In this document: piece after piece, positions 54,328 to 62,397 of the stretch
Layout of the letters: every line of letters begins with the position of its first letter
How positions within the stretch are numbered: position 1 is the first letter of the stretch
Notes under the pieces: model-generated
Seen by the model: the letters and a program-made list of their open reading frames with translations, nothing else
What the model was told of the DNA's origin: nothing
Database searches by the model: none
DNA from: Tessaracoccus sp.
GTDB lineage: Bacteria; Actinomycetota; Actinomycetes; Propionibacteriales; Propionibacteriaceae
NCBI RefSeq assembly: GCF_016714275.1
Contig: NZ_JADJNP010000001.1
Location: forward strand, 1,612,001-1,676,000
Direction: 5' to 3'
DNA: 64,000 bases
Translations under genes and position numbers: made by a program

Positions 54328-55743
54328 ATGACGATGCCACGAAGCACACCCGCCGCCGAAGGAGTTGACGGGAGGGGCCTCCTCGCTCTGCTTGATGCGT
54401 TCGAGACACCCGGCCACGGGTTCCACTCCATCATGATTGCTCGGCACGGGAAGGTGATCGCGGAGGGCTGGTGGGCGCCCTACGACCGAGACCGCGTGCA
54501 TCTGGCCTACTCGTTGAGCAAGAGCTTCACTGCCACGGTGTTGGGCGAGCTGGCCGGCCGCGGGCTGATCGCGCTGGATGCCCCGGTGTGGTCCTACCTC
54601 GCCGACCTCGACACGATCCCCGAGAAGTGGCGCCGGGTCACCGTGCGGCACTGCATCACCATGACCGTCGGCCACACGGAGGATGCGTGGGACTGGCGCG
54701 GCGACAGCGAGCCGACGCCCCGCGTCCTCGAGTCCGACGACGAGCTCCTGCCCCTGATCCTGGACCGGGAGCCCGACGGCGAACCGGGCGAGGTGTGGGC
54801 GTACAACCAGGTGGGGACGTACCTGGTGGCGCAGGCGATCGCCGCGGCGACAGGCGAGCCGGTGACCGCGCACGTGCGGCGGCTCCTCGACCGTTTCGGC
54901 GGTGCGGCCGCGAAGGCGCAGCGCACGCACCAGGGTCGCGACCTCGGCTTCAGCGGGATGTGCCTCACGACGCCGTCGATCCTGGCGCTTGCCCAGACCT
55001 GGCTCGACGGCGGCGTGTGGGAGGGCGAATGGGTGGTGCCGACGGGCTTCGCCCCGGTGGCGCCGCAGCCCACAGCCGCCTCACTGGCTAGCACCGACGT
55101 CGGCGACTGGTCCCGCGGATACGGCCACTCCTTCTGGGGGCAACGCCACGGCTACCGCGGCGACGGCGCGTTCGGCCAGTTCGCCGTCGTGGTCCCTGAG
55201 CAGGACGTGGCGGTGGCCATCACGTCCGAGGTGGAGAACATGCAGGAGGTGCTCGACCTGCTGTGGGAGCACCTGATCCCGGCGATCGACGCCGAGACGG
55301 ACCCAGGAGCGGACGCCGAGCTGGCCCGACGGCTCGCCGATCTCGCGCATCGGCCGCTCTCCGGCGACGAGCGCCGCCCTCCGCTGACGCTCCCCCGCGA
55401 CGAGTCGTCCCAGCTGCCTGCGGAGTTCACCAGCGCGACGCTGGTTCCCACGGAGAGCGGGCACGTCTTGCTGCTCCATCAGCCGTCCGGGCCGCTGACC
55501 ACGCGGGTTGGCGACGGCGAATGGCTGGAGTCGCAGTGGCCGACGCCGCGCGGTCCGGAGGTATCGGTGGCCGCCAGCGGCGCCTGGCAGGGCGACGTCT
55601 TCACGGCCGAGCTGCGCCTGGTGGAGACCCCCCACACGATCCTCGTGGAGCTGGACCCCGAGACGGGAGCGGCGCGGCTGAACTGGCGCCTGGAGCCGCT
55701 CACCGGTCCCAGTCCGTTGTCCACGGCCGCGTTCGCCTTCTAA
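54328..55743 (+). CDS. Serine hydrolase, beta-lactamase/penicillin-binding-protein family
   Basis: 471 residues from the ATG; the in-frame extension upstream is Cys-rich and not homologous. Catalytic Ser in SLSKS (SxxK) near residue 65, a YNQVG element further on (YxN-like region), and HSFWGQ in the C-terminal half where the KTG-like strand would be. The last 120 residues form a separate beta-rich domain. This matches beta-lactamase-family class C-like esterases and peptidases; the substrate cannot be told. No signal peptide is seen, so it is cytoplasmic. Confidence 0.82.
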   Translation: MTMPRSTPAAEGVDGRGLLALLDAFETPGHGFHSIMIARHGKVIAEGWWAPYDRDRVHLAYSLSKSFTATVLGELAGRGLIALDAPVWSYLADLDTIPEKWRRVTVRHCITMTVGHTEDAWDWRGDSEPTPRVLESDDELLPLILDREPDGEPGEVWAYNQVGTYLVAQAIAAATGEPVTAHVRRLLDRFGGAAAKAQRTHQGRDLGFSGMCLTTPSILALAQTWLDGGVWEGEWVVPTGFAPVAPQPTAASLASTDVGDWSRGYGHSFWGQRHGYRGDGAFGQFAVVVPEQDVAVAITSEVENMQEVLDLLWEHLIPAIDAETDPGADAELARRLADLAHRPLSGDERRPPLTLPRDESSQLPAEFTSATLVPTESGHVLLLHQPSGPLTTRVGDGEWLESQWPTPRGPEVSVAASGAWQGDVFTAELRLVETPHTILVELDPETGAARLNWRLEPLTGPSPLSTAAFAF

Positions 55744-55768
55744 GGCCAGGCGTTACTCGCTTGAACAG

Positions 55769-55811
55769 TTGAGTTTCGGTTGACGTCGGCTAAGATTTAG
55801 TTGAAACTCAA
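55769..55811. promoter_or_regulatory. Inverted repeat operator and promoter before the VOC gene
   Basis: TTGAGTTTC (55769-55777) and GAAACTCAA (55803-55811) are exact reverse complements 25 bases apart. TTGAGT (55769-55774) with a 16-base spacer and TAAGAT (55791-55796) form a promoter whose start falls on the second half-site. A dimeric repressor, for example of MarR type, would block both -35 and start. CAGGAG at 55826-55831 is the ribosome site. Confidence 0.6.
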
Positions 55812-55837
55812 ACTACTTCTTGTCGCAGGAGATCAGC

Positions 55838-56764
55838 ATGGCGACCGATCAGGACCTCACCACGAACGAGCGCACGCTCTCGGCAGGCCTCGCGATGGAC
55901 GCGGTAACCCTGCGTGTCGGCGACCTCGAGCAGATGAGCGGGTACTACGAGAACGCGCTCGCACTCATCCCCATCGAGGAGCGATCGAGAGGCTCCGAGG
56001 TGCATCGTGTGCTGGGACGCGGCGACGTGCCGATGGTGCGGCTGGTGCACACCCCGGGCCTTCCCGCGGTGAATCCGCGCGCGGCCGGCCTCTTCCATAC
56101 GGCGTTCCTTTTCGACGATGCCGCCAGCCTGGCCGCGACGGTGTTCCGGACCGCACGGGACCCGCGCAGCAGGTTCGCTGGATCCAGCGACCATCTCGTG
56201 AGCGAGGCGTTCTACTTCACCGACCCCGAGGGCAATGGCATCGAGCTCTACACCGACCGACCCCGCGAGACGTGGCGCCGCGTCAACGGCCAGCTCCACA
56301 TGGACACGCTCTACCTTGACCCGAACGCCTACCTGTCCACGCATCTCGACGAGGTCGTGCTCGACGCCGTCGAGCGCCAGTCGGGCAGGGTCGGTCACGT
56401 GCACCTGCAGGTCGGCGACGTGGGCGTGGCAAGCGCCTTCTACATCGACACGCTCGGCTTCGAGGTGACCGCCGGCATCCATCCGACGGCGCTCTTCGCC
56501 TCCGCGGGCGGCTACCACCATCACGTCGCGATGAACACGTGGAACAGCCGCGGCGCAGGCCCGCGCGCCGCCACGCTCGGCCTCGCCGACGTCGCAGTGA
56601 CCCTCCCCACCCGCGAGGACCTCGACGCCCTCGCCACGAGACTGCGCGATCAAGGCCTCGACTTCGCCGACGACGGGTCGTCGATCGCGGTCGACGACCC
56701 GTGGGGCACCCGCGTCACCCTCTCCCTGCCCGGGTCAGCCGCTGCCGACCTGCTCACGAAATAG
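55838..56764 (+). CDS. VOC ring-cleavage-dioxygenase-like protein (catechol 2,3-dioxygenase type)
   Basis: 308 residues from the ATG with CAGGAG upstream. Two VOC modules of about 130 residues: AVTLRVGDLEQMSGYYENAL ... GLFHTAFLF ... YFTDPEGNGIELY in the first, and GHVHLQVGDVGVASAFYIDTL ... GGYHHHVAMNTW in the second. Likely iron ligands His (GHVHLQ), His (YHHHVAMN) and a late residue near LPGSAAAD-preceding strand fit the two-module extradiol family (MhqA/CatE group). It may act on quinones or catechols, often induced with an efflux or MarR system; substrate unproven. Confidence 0.82.
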   Translation: MATDQDLTTNERTLSAGLAMDAVTLRVGDLEQMSGYYENALALIPIEERSRGSEVHRVLGRGDVPMVRLVHTPGLPAVNPRAAGLFHTAFLFDDAASLAATVFRTARDPRSRFAGSSDHLVSEAFYFTDPEGNGIELYTDRPRETWRRVNGQLHMDTLYLDPNAYLSTHLDEVVLDAVERQSGRVGHVHLQVGDVGVASAFYIDTLGFEVTAGIHPTALFASAGGYHHHVAMNTWNSRGAGPRAATLGLADVAVTLPTREDLDALATRLRDQGLDFADDGSSIAVDDPWGTRVTLSLPGSAAADLLTK

Positions 56765-56844
56765 ACGCCGGCAGACGGCGCACGCCGATTTCCGCGGCGC
56801 CGCCGCGGTGCGCTAGACTCTCGCAGTCGCCGCAAGCGACGATG

Positions 56845-56920
56845 GTGGGTATAGCTCAGCTGGTAGAGCACCTGGTTGTGGTCCAGGATGTCGCGGGTTC
56901 AAGTCCCGTTACTCACCCCA
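56845..56920 (+). tRNA. tRNA-His (anticodon GUG)
   Basis: GTGGGTATAGCTCAGCTGG at the 5' end, anticodon GTG at 56878-56880 in the loop TTGTGGT, T arm GGTTCAAGTCC, acceptor ...TACTCAC, discriminator C, and an encoded CCA at 56918-56920. The base before it is G (56844), which matches the extra G-1 of histidine tRNAs. It is the insertion site of the following element. Confidence 0.96.
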
Positions 56921-58592
56921 AACGGGTCAGGTTTGAACTTTCGACCAAGGGGCCACCCTTGGTCGAGGGTTCAGCCTGGCCCATCTTCTTTGCCTCCGCG
57001 GCCCAACTCAGTGCGTCGGCATGGAGGCCGGGGATGCTCAGCCCGTCGTACGGGTTGCGGTAGCCGACGCGCACGTCGTTGTCCTCGTCGATGTAGATCG
57101 TCTTGAACAGCGCCTGGTTGAGGAGCCGACGGTTTGCATCGTCGGCGTGCTCGTAGATGTCGGCGGCGTTGGACAGCAGTTTCAGTGAGTCGTCGAGGTT
57201 CGCTCTCGCGTCGGCGTAGTGGCCGTGGTGCGCGGTGATCCGGTGCTCGATGGTCTCCAGCGACGCGGTGATCCGATCCTGCTCCTTCTTGAGCAGGTCG
57301 AGCGGGATCGCCCCGGCGTAGTGAGCCTGGAGCAGCTTCTGCTGCTCGCCTCCGAGTTGTGTTCTCCGGGACGCGAGGTCGGCGAGTTCGGCGGCTCCTT
57401 CGGCCATCATTTCGTCGAACCGGGCATGGATCATCGCCGAGACCGCCTCGATCGTTTCCGGGTCGATCTGGACCTTGGCATAGAAGCGCTCGATGAGCCG
57501 TTCCACCTGCTCGATCAGCATCGCCTGTCGGGTGCAGTCGCCCCTGCCGCCATGCCGGCTCGCACACACGAAGTAGGGGTAGATCGTGCCCTGGCTGCTC
57601 TTCGCGTTACACACGATCAGGCGCGAGCCGCACTGCCCGCAGAACACCGTGCCCTTCAAGTAGTGCTCGTGCACCTGGGTCGCGTCCGCGGCCGAGCGGT
57701 GTGTGCCGAGCACGGTTTGCACCTGGTCCCACACCTCGTTGGGGACGATTGCCTCGTGTACTCCGGCGTAGGTGACGCCTTGGTAGCGCACGTTTCCCTT
57801 GTAGTAGGGGTTCGTCAGCATCCGGTGCACGGACGACTTGGCGATGGGCCGAGAAGGTCGCCGCGGCGTCGCAGCTGTCGTCAGCCCGCGCGCCACCAAC
57901 TCCTGATGAAGTTGGCTCGTGGTCCAGTCGCCGGAGGCGAACACCTGGAACGCCCACCTGACCAGCCGCGCGCGCTCCTCGTCGATCTCGACGGTGCGTG
58001 CCTCGCGCCCGAAGTCGTCGCGCACGCCGACGTTGCGATAGCCGATGGGTGCCTTCGTCACCGTGCCGCCCTGCGCGGCCTTCTGCGACAGACCCTTGAC
58101 GACCTCGGTGGCGAGGTTGCGGGAGTAGAACTCGGCAATCGAGGACATGATGCCGTGCAGCAGCATCCCCGATGGGGTCTCGTCGATGTTCTCCGTGGCC
58201 GATACCAGCGTGACTCCGGCGTCCTTGAGCGCGAGGTGGATGGTCACGTCGTCGGCACGGTTGCGGGCGAGCCGGTCGACCTTGTGGACGATGCAGTAGT
58301 TCGTCTTGTGCTTGGCGACGTACTGGATCATCCGCATCAGTTCGGGCCGGTCGGCCTTGCGCGCGGACTCGCCCGCGTCGACGAACTCCTCGATGATCGT
58401 TGCGCCGAGCTGGTCGGCCTTGCGCTGGTTCGCCTCGCGCTGCGCTGGGATCGAGAAGCCCTCCGCTTGTCCGCCCTTCTCCGCCTGCTCCTTCGTGGAC
58501 ACTCGCAGGTACGAGACGGCGAACGATCCGGGGAACGGCGTTGGCGCTACGAGGCTGTCTATCGCGGTGCGGTCCGCGTCGATGATCGTCAT
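56913..58592 (-). CDS. Large serine recombinase (site-specific integrase)
   Basis: 559 residues, about normal for a large serine integrase. Resolvase domain first: catalytic Ser in YLRVSTKEQ near residue 30, KVDRLARNR and SIAEFYSRNLATEV. Then a recombinase domain (SSVHRMLTNPYYKGNVRYQ) and a zinc ribbon with FCGQCGSRL and FVCASRHGGRGDC, and a coiled coil near residues 410-470. Start ATG with GGAGAAG upstream. The last two codons and stop lie within the CCA/acceptor end of tRNA-His on the other strand. It integrates and excises the element that carries it. Confidence 0.92.
   Translation of the reverse strand: MTIIDADRTAIDSLVAPTPFPGSFAVSYLRVSTKEQAEKGGQAEGFSIPAQREANQRKADQLGATIIEEFVDAGESARKADRPELMRMIQYVAKHKTNYCIVHKVDRLARNRADDVTIHLALKDAGVTLVSATENIDETPSGMLLHGIMSSIAEFYSRNLATEVVKGLSQKAAQGGTVTKAPIGYRNVGVRDDFGREARTVEIDEERARLVRWAFQVFASGDWTTSQLHQELVARGLTTAATPRRPSRPIAKSSVHRMLTNPYYKGNVRYQGVTYAGVHEAIVPNEVWDQVQTVLGTHRSAADATQVHEHYLKGTVFCGQCGSRLIVCNAKSSQGTIYPYFVCASRHGGRGDCTRQAMLIEQVERLIERFYAKVQIDPETIEAVSAMIHARFDEMMAEGAAELADLASRRTQLGGEQQKLLQAHYAGAIPLDLLKKEQDRITASLETIEHRITAHHGHYADARANLDDSLKLLSNAADIYEHADDANRRLLNQALFKTIYIDEDNDVRVGYRNPYDGLSIPGLHADALSWAAEAKKMGQAEPSTKGGPLVESSNLTRLG
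56941..56966. repeat. Hairpin inside the recombinase 3' end
   Basis: TCGACCAAGGG (56941-56951) pairs exactly with CCCTTGGTCGA (56956-56966) over a GCCA loop, 20 bases from the tRNA end. It could be a transcription stop for the recombinase or a recombination-site dyad; it is within coding sequence. Confidence 0.55.
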
Positions 58593-58738
58593 GGTTCTTC
58601 TCCACAGTCACTGGTCCTGCCGACGCGGACTATGTGACGGCGGATGTTGATCGTGAGAAGAGCCCGAAGGCTGTAGGACTAGGCCGGATCGGCCACGTTT
58701 ACTTTGCCTCGCCGTGGAGGCGAAGCGCTAGGACCACA

Positions 58739-58762
58739 ACATCCGCCATCCGCGGCGGATGT
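58739..58762. promoter_or_regulatory. Inverted repeat ACATCCGCC...GGCGGATGT
   Basis: ACATCCGCC (58739-58747) and GGCGGATGT (58754-58762) are exact inverted complements separated by six bases. GGCGGATGT recurs at 58639-58647 in the same intergenic stretch. The site precedes the recombinase gene and is a plausible repressor binding site. The remaining bases between 58593 and 58769 show no gene. Confidence 0.5.
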
Positions 58763-58769
58763 GTTCATT

Positions 58770-58976
58770 CTACGACGACGAGCCCGCCGAAGCCCGGGGA
58801 CGCTTCGGTCGAGTCGCATCTCCTGAACGGAACGAGCCCGACTGCTGGAGCGCCATACGAATCAGCAGCTCACTGAGCTTGTCGAGGTCGGGCGGATCGT
58901 GGAAGTCGGCGCGGATCGTCAGCTCGCGCTCGCTCTGCTGGCGCTGTCCGGTCTTCCGTGCGTAGCGGCGAGCCAT
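58770..58976 (-). CDS. Small protein of conjugative elements, unknown function
   Basis: 68 residues. Charged N-terminus MARRYARKTGQRQQSERE, then TIRADFHDPPDLDKLSELLIR and a polar tail. No membrane segment or signal. Position between the recombinase and DUF4913-type genes, and the minus-strand packing (three bases to the next stop), fits a real gene. I believe close relatives exist in other actinobacterial elements, but no function is known to me. Confidence 0.65.
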   Translation of the reverse strand: MARRYARKTGQRQQSERELTIRADFHDPPDLDKLSELLIRMALQQSGSFRSGDATRPKRPRASAGSSS

Positions 58977-58979
58977 GAC

Positions 58980-59541
58980 TCACACCTCACCGGTCTCCGG
59001 GTCGGCAGCGGCAAAGAAGGCGTCCTCTGCCTCTTGACGCGCCGCAACCTCGTCTAGGACGAACCGGACGAAGTCTTCGTCGCGGTCGGTGATCGGAGAG
59101 TCCTCGATGGGTTGTGCGGGGTCTTCGCCCGGCCAGCTCGTCTGGCGTGTCGGTCGGTCGCGGTCGAGGCGCGTTCCGCAGGCGGCCACCCAATCGCGAA
59201 GTCTGGCGCGTGCATCGGCGAAGTCGCGGTGCCAGCCGAGCGGCGCAGAGCCGTTCTGGTCGGGGTCGTAGGCGCACAGCCAGTGAAGATGCAGCGCGGA
59301 CAGCTCCCACAGGAGTTCGGCATGGCGGTGCCAGTACGGCGGCACGACGCTGGACGGAAGACCGTACGTGTGGCGCAAGCCAGTCCACCCAGCGATTCAG
59401 TTCGAGCAACTCGGCTTCGAGATCGTTCGCGGTCAGAAGGTTCCAGTTGACCGGGTGCGGCGGCTCAGGCGTGTCGAACCGGGGTGCCGCCAGGACCGGC
59501 TCGGGTGGCATGTCGTCATGTTCAGGGAACTGATCGGTCAT
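58980..59541 (-). pseudogene. DUF4913-family protein split by a one-base insertion
   Basis: From the ATG at 59541 the frame gives about 55 residues ending LLELNRWVDWL, then drifts into arginine-rich noise. The homologous remainder RHTYGLPSSVVPPYWHRHAE and on to LHLHWLCAYDPDQNGSAPLGWHRDFADARA is in the next frame, opening at about 59378. Reading CTGCGC instead of CTTGCGC at 59374-59380 restores WLRHTYGLP, so one extra base is present. Joined length is about 186 residues. DUF4913 proteins occur in actinobacterial mobile elements with no known role. Confidence 0.7.
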
Positions 59542-59550
59542 GATGCCTAC

Positions 59551-59991
59551 TCACATCCCGATTGCGGTCGCGCTCGACGTCGCGGCCTGCTGAGGTGCAG
59601 CGAAGGCGGCTGAGTCGCGCCCGGACGCAGACCGCTCGGTGCGATCCACCTCGTAGCGCGTGCGTGCGAGGTCGTGACCGATGCGAGTCGCGATGAACTC
59701 CTCGCCTTCGTACCGCTGGCCGTTCCGCTCGTAGGAGTAGTCGCGCACCCGGCCGTCGGCGATGATGTTGTCGCCCTTGGCCAGACGCTCAGCCCCCTGC
59801 TCGGCGGCACCGCGATACGCGATGAGGTCGTGGAAGGTCGTCTCCAACTGCGTGAAGGTGTTGTCGGGCTCCTTGCGGTAGTGCTCGATGCCGACCTTCA
59901 AGTAGAGGCGTGCGTCGCCGCGTTCGGTCTGACTGAGCTGCGGGTCCGAAGCAACGAAACCGGAGATGGACTGGTGGGTGCGAATGGCCAT
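59551..59991 (-). CDS. ssb: Single-stranded DNA-binding protein
   Basis: 146 residues from the ATG at 59991 with GGAGGA upstream. OB fold: ISGFVASDPQLSQTERGDARLYLKVGIEHY, FHDLIAYRGAAEQGAERLAKGDNIIADGRVRDYSYERNGQRYEG. The C-terminus is short and lacks the acidic DDDIPF tip, as often in element-borne SSBs. It would coat the strand transferred during conjugation. Confidence 0.85.
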   Translation of the reverse strand: MAIRTHQSISGFVASDPQLSQTERGDARLYLKVGIEHYRKEPDNTFTQLETTFHDLIAYRGAAEQGAERLAKGDNIIADGRVRDYSYERNGQRYEGEEFIATRIGHDLARTRYEVDRTERSASGRDSAAFAAPQQAATSSATAIGM

Positions 59992-60070
59992 GATGGCGTC
60001 CTCCTGAACTCGGGCGACCAGCTGCATGTGGTCGCTGTGTCAGGCAGGTGCGCCCCGGCACCCAGAGTCG

Positions 60071-61846
60071 TCAGGGTGTGGGGCGGCGCAGGAGGGCTTC
60101 GAGTTCGGCGCGATCGCTACGGAGCTGCGCGGCATCCTGCCGGGTGGGCCAGGCGCGTAGGTCGGTGACGATGGGTGGTGCGGAACGGAGCATGGTGATG
60201 CCGGTGCCGAACGGCAGCGTTCGGATGCGGTCTGGCGGCAGGATCGGCACGCGCCGGACGGAGCGCTGGTTCGACCGGGTGCCGCGATCGCCGAGGGTGA
60301 TGCTGTCGGTGTACTCGTCGCGTTCGCCGATGAGGGTGGAGAGGTCTTGGAGGTCGCGGCTGTTGGATGCGCCGCCGAGGATGATCTTGACGATGCTGGC
60401 GTCCCAGATCGCGCCGGCCTGGTGCTCGCTCCACCGGTCGCGGGCTTGGGCGAGCGACTGCAACACGGGCATGGTGGTGATCCCGGTTCCGCCGCCTTCG
60501 GCCATGAGCGTCGGGAGCGACGGCAGGGGCGCGAGGTTCCCGATCTCGTCGAGCGCGAGCAGCAGCGGCGGATCAAGTCGGGCACCAGGCGAGCGGGCGG
60601 CGAGCCTGCGCGCTGTCTCGATGAGGTCTTCGACGAACGCCGCGACCAGCGACGCCGATGCACCGGCCCCGGCGCCGGTGGCGAGCAAGTAGAGGGTGCC
60701 CTGTTCGGTGAGGAAGGTCTCGGGGTCGAACTGCTCGTGCGGCCCCGGTGACACCGCGTCGAGCACGCGGGGGTCGGCGAGCGCGGAGAGTGCGAGGGAG
60801 ACGCCTTGCCAGATGCTGTCGCGGGTCTTGGGGTCGGCGTCGATCATCGCGGCCAGGGAGTCGTCCCAACCCATCGCCGCGTTCGGGTGGGAGTTGAGGA
60901 TCGCGACCGCTTCGGACGCAGCGCTGGGGTCGAGGGTCCATCTGAATAGTTCGGCTGGTGGTCTGCCGTCGAGCGCGGCGGCGTGCAGCAAGCTCTGAAG
61001 CGCGGTGCGGGTCTTGCCTTCCCAGAAGCCACCGGACTCGACCCCACCAGCAGAGAGGCCGGTGGCGGCGGCGAGGCCGTTGGCGCGGATCATCGCGGTC
61101 AGTGGGTCGTGGCAGCCGCGCACGGGTGACCAGCGCAGCCCGGCAGGGATGCCCTCGGCCAGGTGTTGGGGGTCGAACACCGCGACCGGGCCGCCGCGAC
61201 GGCGGCGGGCGCGGAGGGTGGCGGTGAGGTTGTCGGGCCGGGTGCTGGTGGTGACGACAGCGCCGGGGGCGTCGAGGATCGCGTTGATGACGACATGGAG
61301 GCCTTTGCCGGAGCGGGGCGGGCCGATCAGCAGGATCGAGTCCTCGACCGATGCCCAGACCTTCGTGCCGCGACTGGCTCCGAGCAGGTAGCCGACATCC
61401 TCCGGCGTTGGGGATTCCAGCGACGGCCGCAGCGTCCCAGCGCGATGCAGCAGTGCCTTCGCCGACGCGGCTGTCTTCACTTCCTGGCTGGTGGCGGTCC
61501 CGGCGAGGCGGTGCGGGTCGGTCTCGGTCTTCCTGGTGTGGTGGCGCAGCACGATCCACAGCCAGACCGCGACGGCGGCGAGCCCTCCGAGCATGACGGC
61601 ACTGACGAGCCAGTACAGGATCGGGTTCAGCCCGTCGGCACCGAGTGCGGTCGCGGGGTCGGCGGGGTTGAACAGCACTCCGAGGCCCGCGGCCGGGCCG
61701 GCGTCCGGCTGTGGCAGGCCGGTGAGGAACGCGGTGATGCTGCCGGCTGCGCGCAGGACGAGCGCGATGCCGAACATGCCGATCAGCCCGATGAGGGCGG
61801 CGTTGGTGAGTTCGTCGCCCATGCCCCCGGCTTGTCGCTGGTTCAT
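60071..61846 (-). CDS. VirD4/TraG-type coupling ATPase of a type IV secretion system
   Basis: 591 residues. Two membrane helices (about 17-38 and 76-100), Walker A GPPRSGKG at 175-182, a Walker B with LLALDEIGN, and a TraG/TraM-type all-alpha insert. The ATG overlaps the stop of the small gene before it. It brings the relaxase-DNA complex to the secretion channel. The motif and the two-helix N-terminus match actinobacterial TraG-like proteins. Confidence 0.85.
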   Translation of the reverse strand: MNQRQAGGMGDELTNAALIGLIGMFGIALVLRAAGSITAFLTGLPQPDAGPAAGLGVLFNPADPATALGADGLNPILYWLVSAVMLGGLAAVAVWLWIVLRHHTRKTETDPHRLAGTATSQEVKTAASAKALLHRAGTLRPSLESPTPEDVGYLLGASRGTKVWASVEDSILLIGPPRSGKGLHVVINAILDAPGAVVTTSTRPDNLTATLRARRRRGGPVAVFDPQHLAEGIPAGLRWSPVRGCHDPLTAMIRANGLAAATGLSAGGVESGGFWEGKTRTALQSLLHAAALDGRPPAELFRWTLDPSAASEAVAILNSHPNAAMGWDDSLAAMIDADPKTRDSIWQGVSLALSALADPRVLDAVSPGPHEQFDPETFLTEQGTLYLLATGAGAGASASLVAAFVEDLIETARRLAARSPGARLDPPLLLALDEIGNLAPLPSLPTLMAEGGGTGITTMPVLQSLAQARDRWSEHQAGAIWDASIVKIILGGASNSRDLQDLSTLIGERDEYTDSITLGDRGTRSNQRSVRRVPILPPDRIRTLPFGTGITMLRSAPPIVTDLRAWPTRQDAAQLRSDRAELEALLRRPTP

Positions 61847-62397
61847 GTCAGCCGCCGCACCGCGTACGTGCCCGAGATACGGCCGAGCAGGATGACTTCC
61901 TGCCCAGTGGTGTCGGGGAGGGTGTCTAGGTCGATGAGCGCGCGGGCGTCGCCGGTTCCGGTGGCGTCGGTGTGGGAGACGATCACCGCGACGGCGACAT
62001 CCTCGCCGGGGACGAACCCGTCGGCGGTGACCTCCATCAAGCGCGGCACCCGGCGTGCGTGACGACTCCGCCGCGTCTCCGGCACCGGCTTCTCAGACAG
62101 GGGTGCGGCGCGTCGGGGTGTGCGGGGGCGGATGATGTCGGTGAAGACGCTCCCGTCGCACTCGCGTACCTCCACCCGGACCGCGACGGTTCGGTCCTTG
62201 GTGATGGCATCCATGAGCGGCCCGAACGTCGCCCGCGTCCACGCGCTCGCGTCCGGCGACGGGAACGGTGTTCCGTCCACGGTCGCGGCGAGGGTGCCGT
62301 CCGCGGCGACGGTGACGAGGACGTGCGGCAGCTCAACCGGAACCGGCTGCTCGTCGTCGTCGTTCGGGTGGGATCGGCGCGGGCTGGTGAGGTTCAT
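61843..62397 (-). CDS. Conjugation-operon protein of unknown function
   Basis: 184 residues from the ATG at 62397, which overlaps the VirB4-type stop (ATGA) and whose own stop overlaps the VirD4 start. The N-terminal half has a beta-rich VPVELPHVLVTVAADGTLAATVDG segment and a charged middle (TPRRAAPLSEKPVPETRRSRH). The later part reads VSHTDATGTGDARALIDLDT. No membrane helix or known motif. Likely a T4SS accessory gene from its position; I cannot name the family. Confidence 0.65.
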   Translation of the reverse strand: MNLTSPRRSHPNDDDEQPVPVELPHVLVTVAADGTLAATVDGTPFPSPDASAWTRATFGPLMDAITKDRTVAVRVEVRECDGSVFTDIIRPRTPRRAAPLSEKPVPETRRSRHARRVPRLMEVTADGFVPGEDVAVAVIVSHTDATGTGDARALIDLDTLPDTTGQEVILLGRISGTYAVRRLT

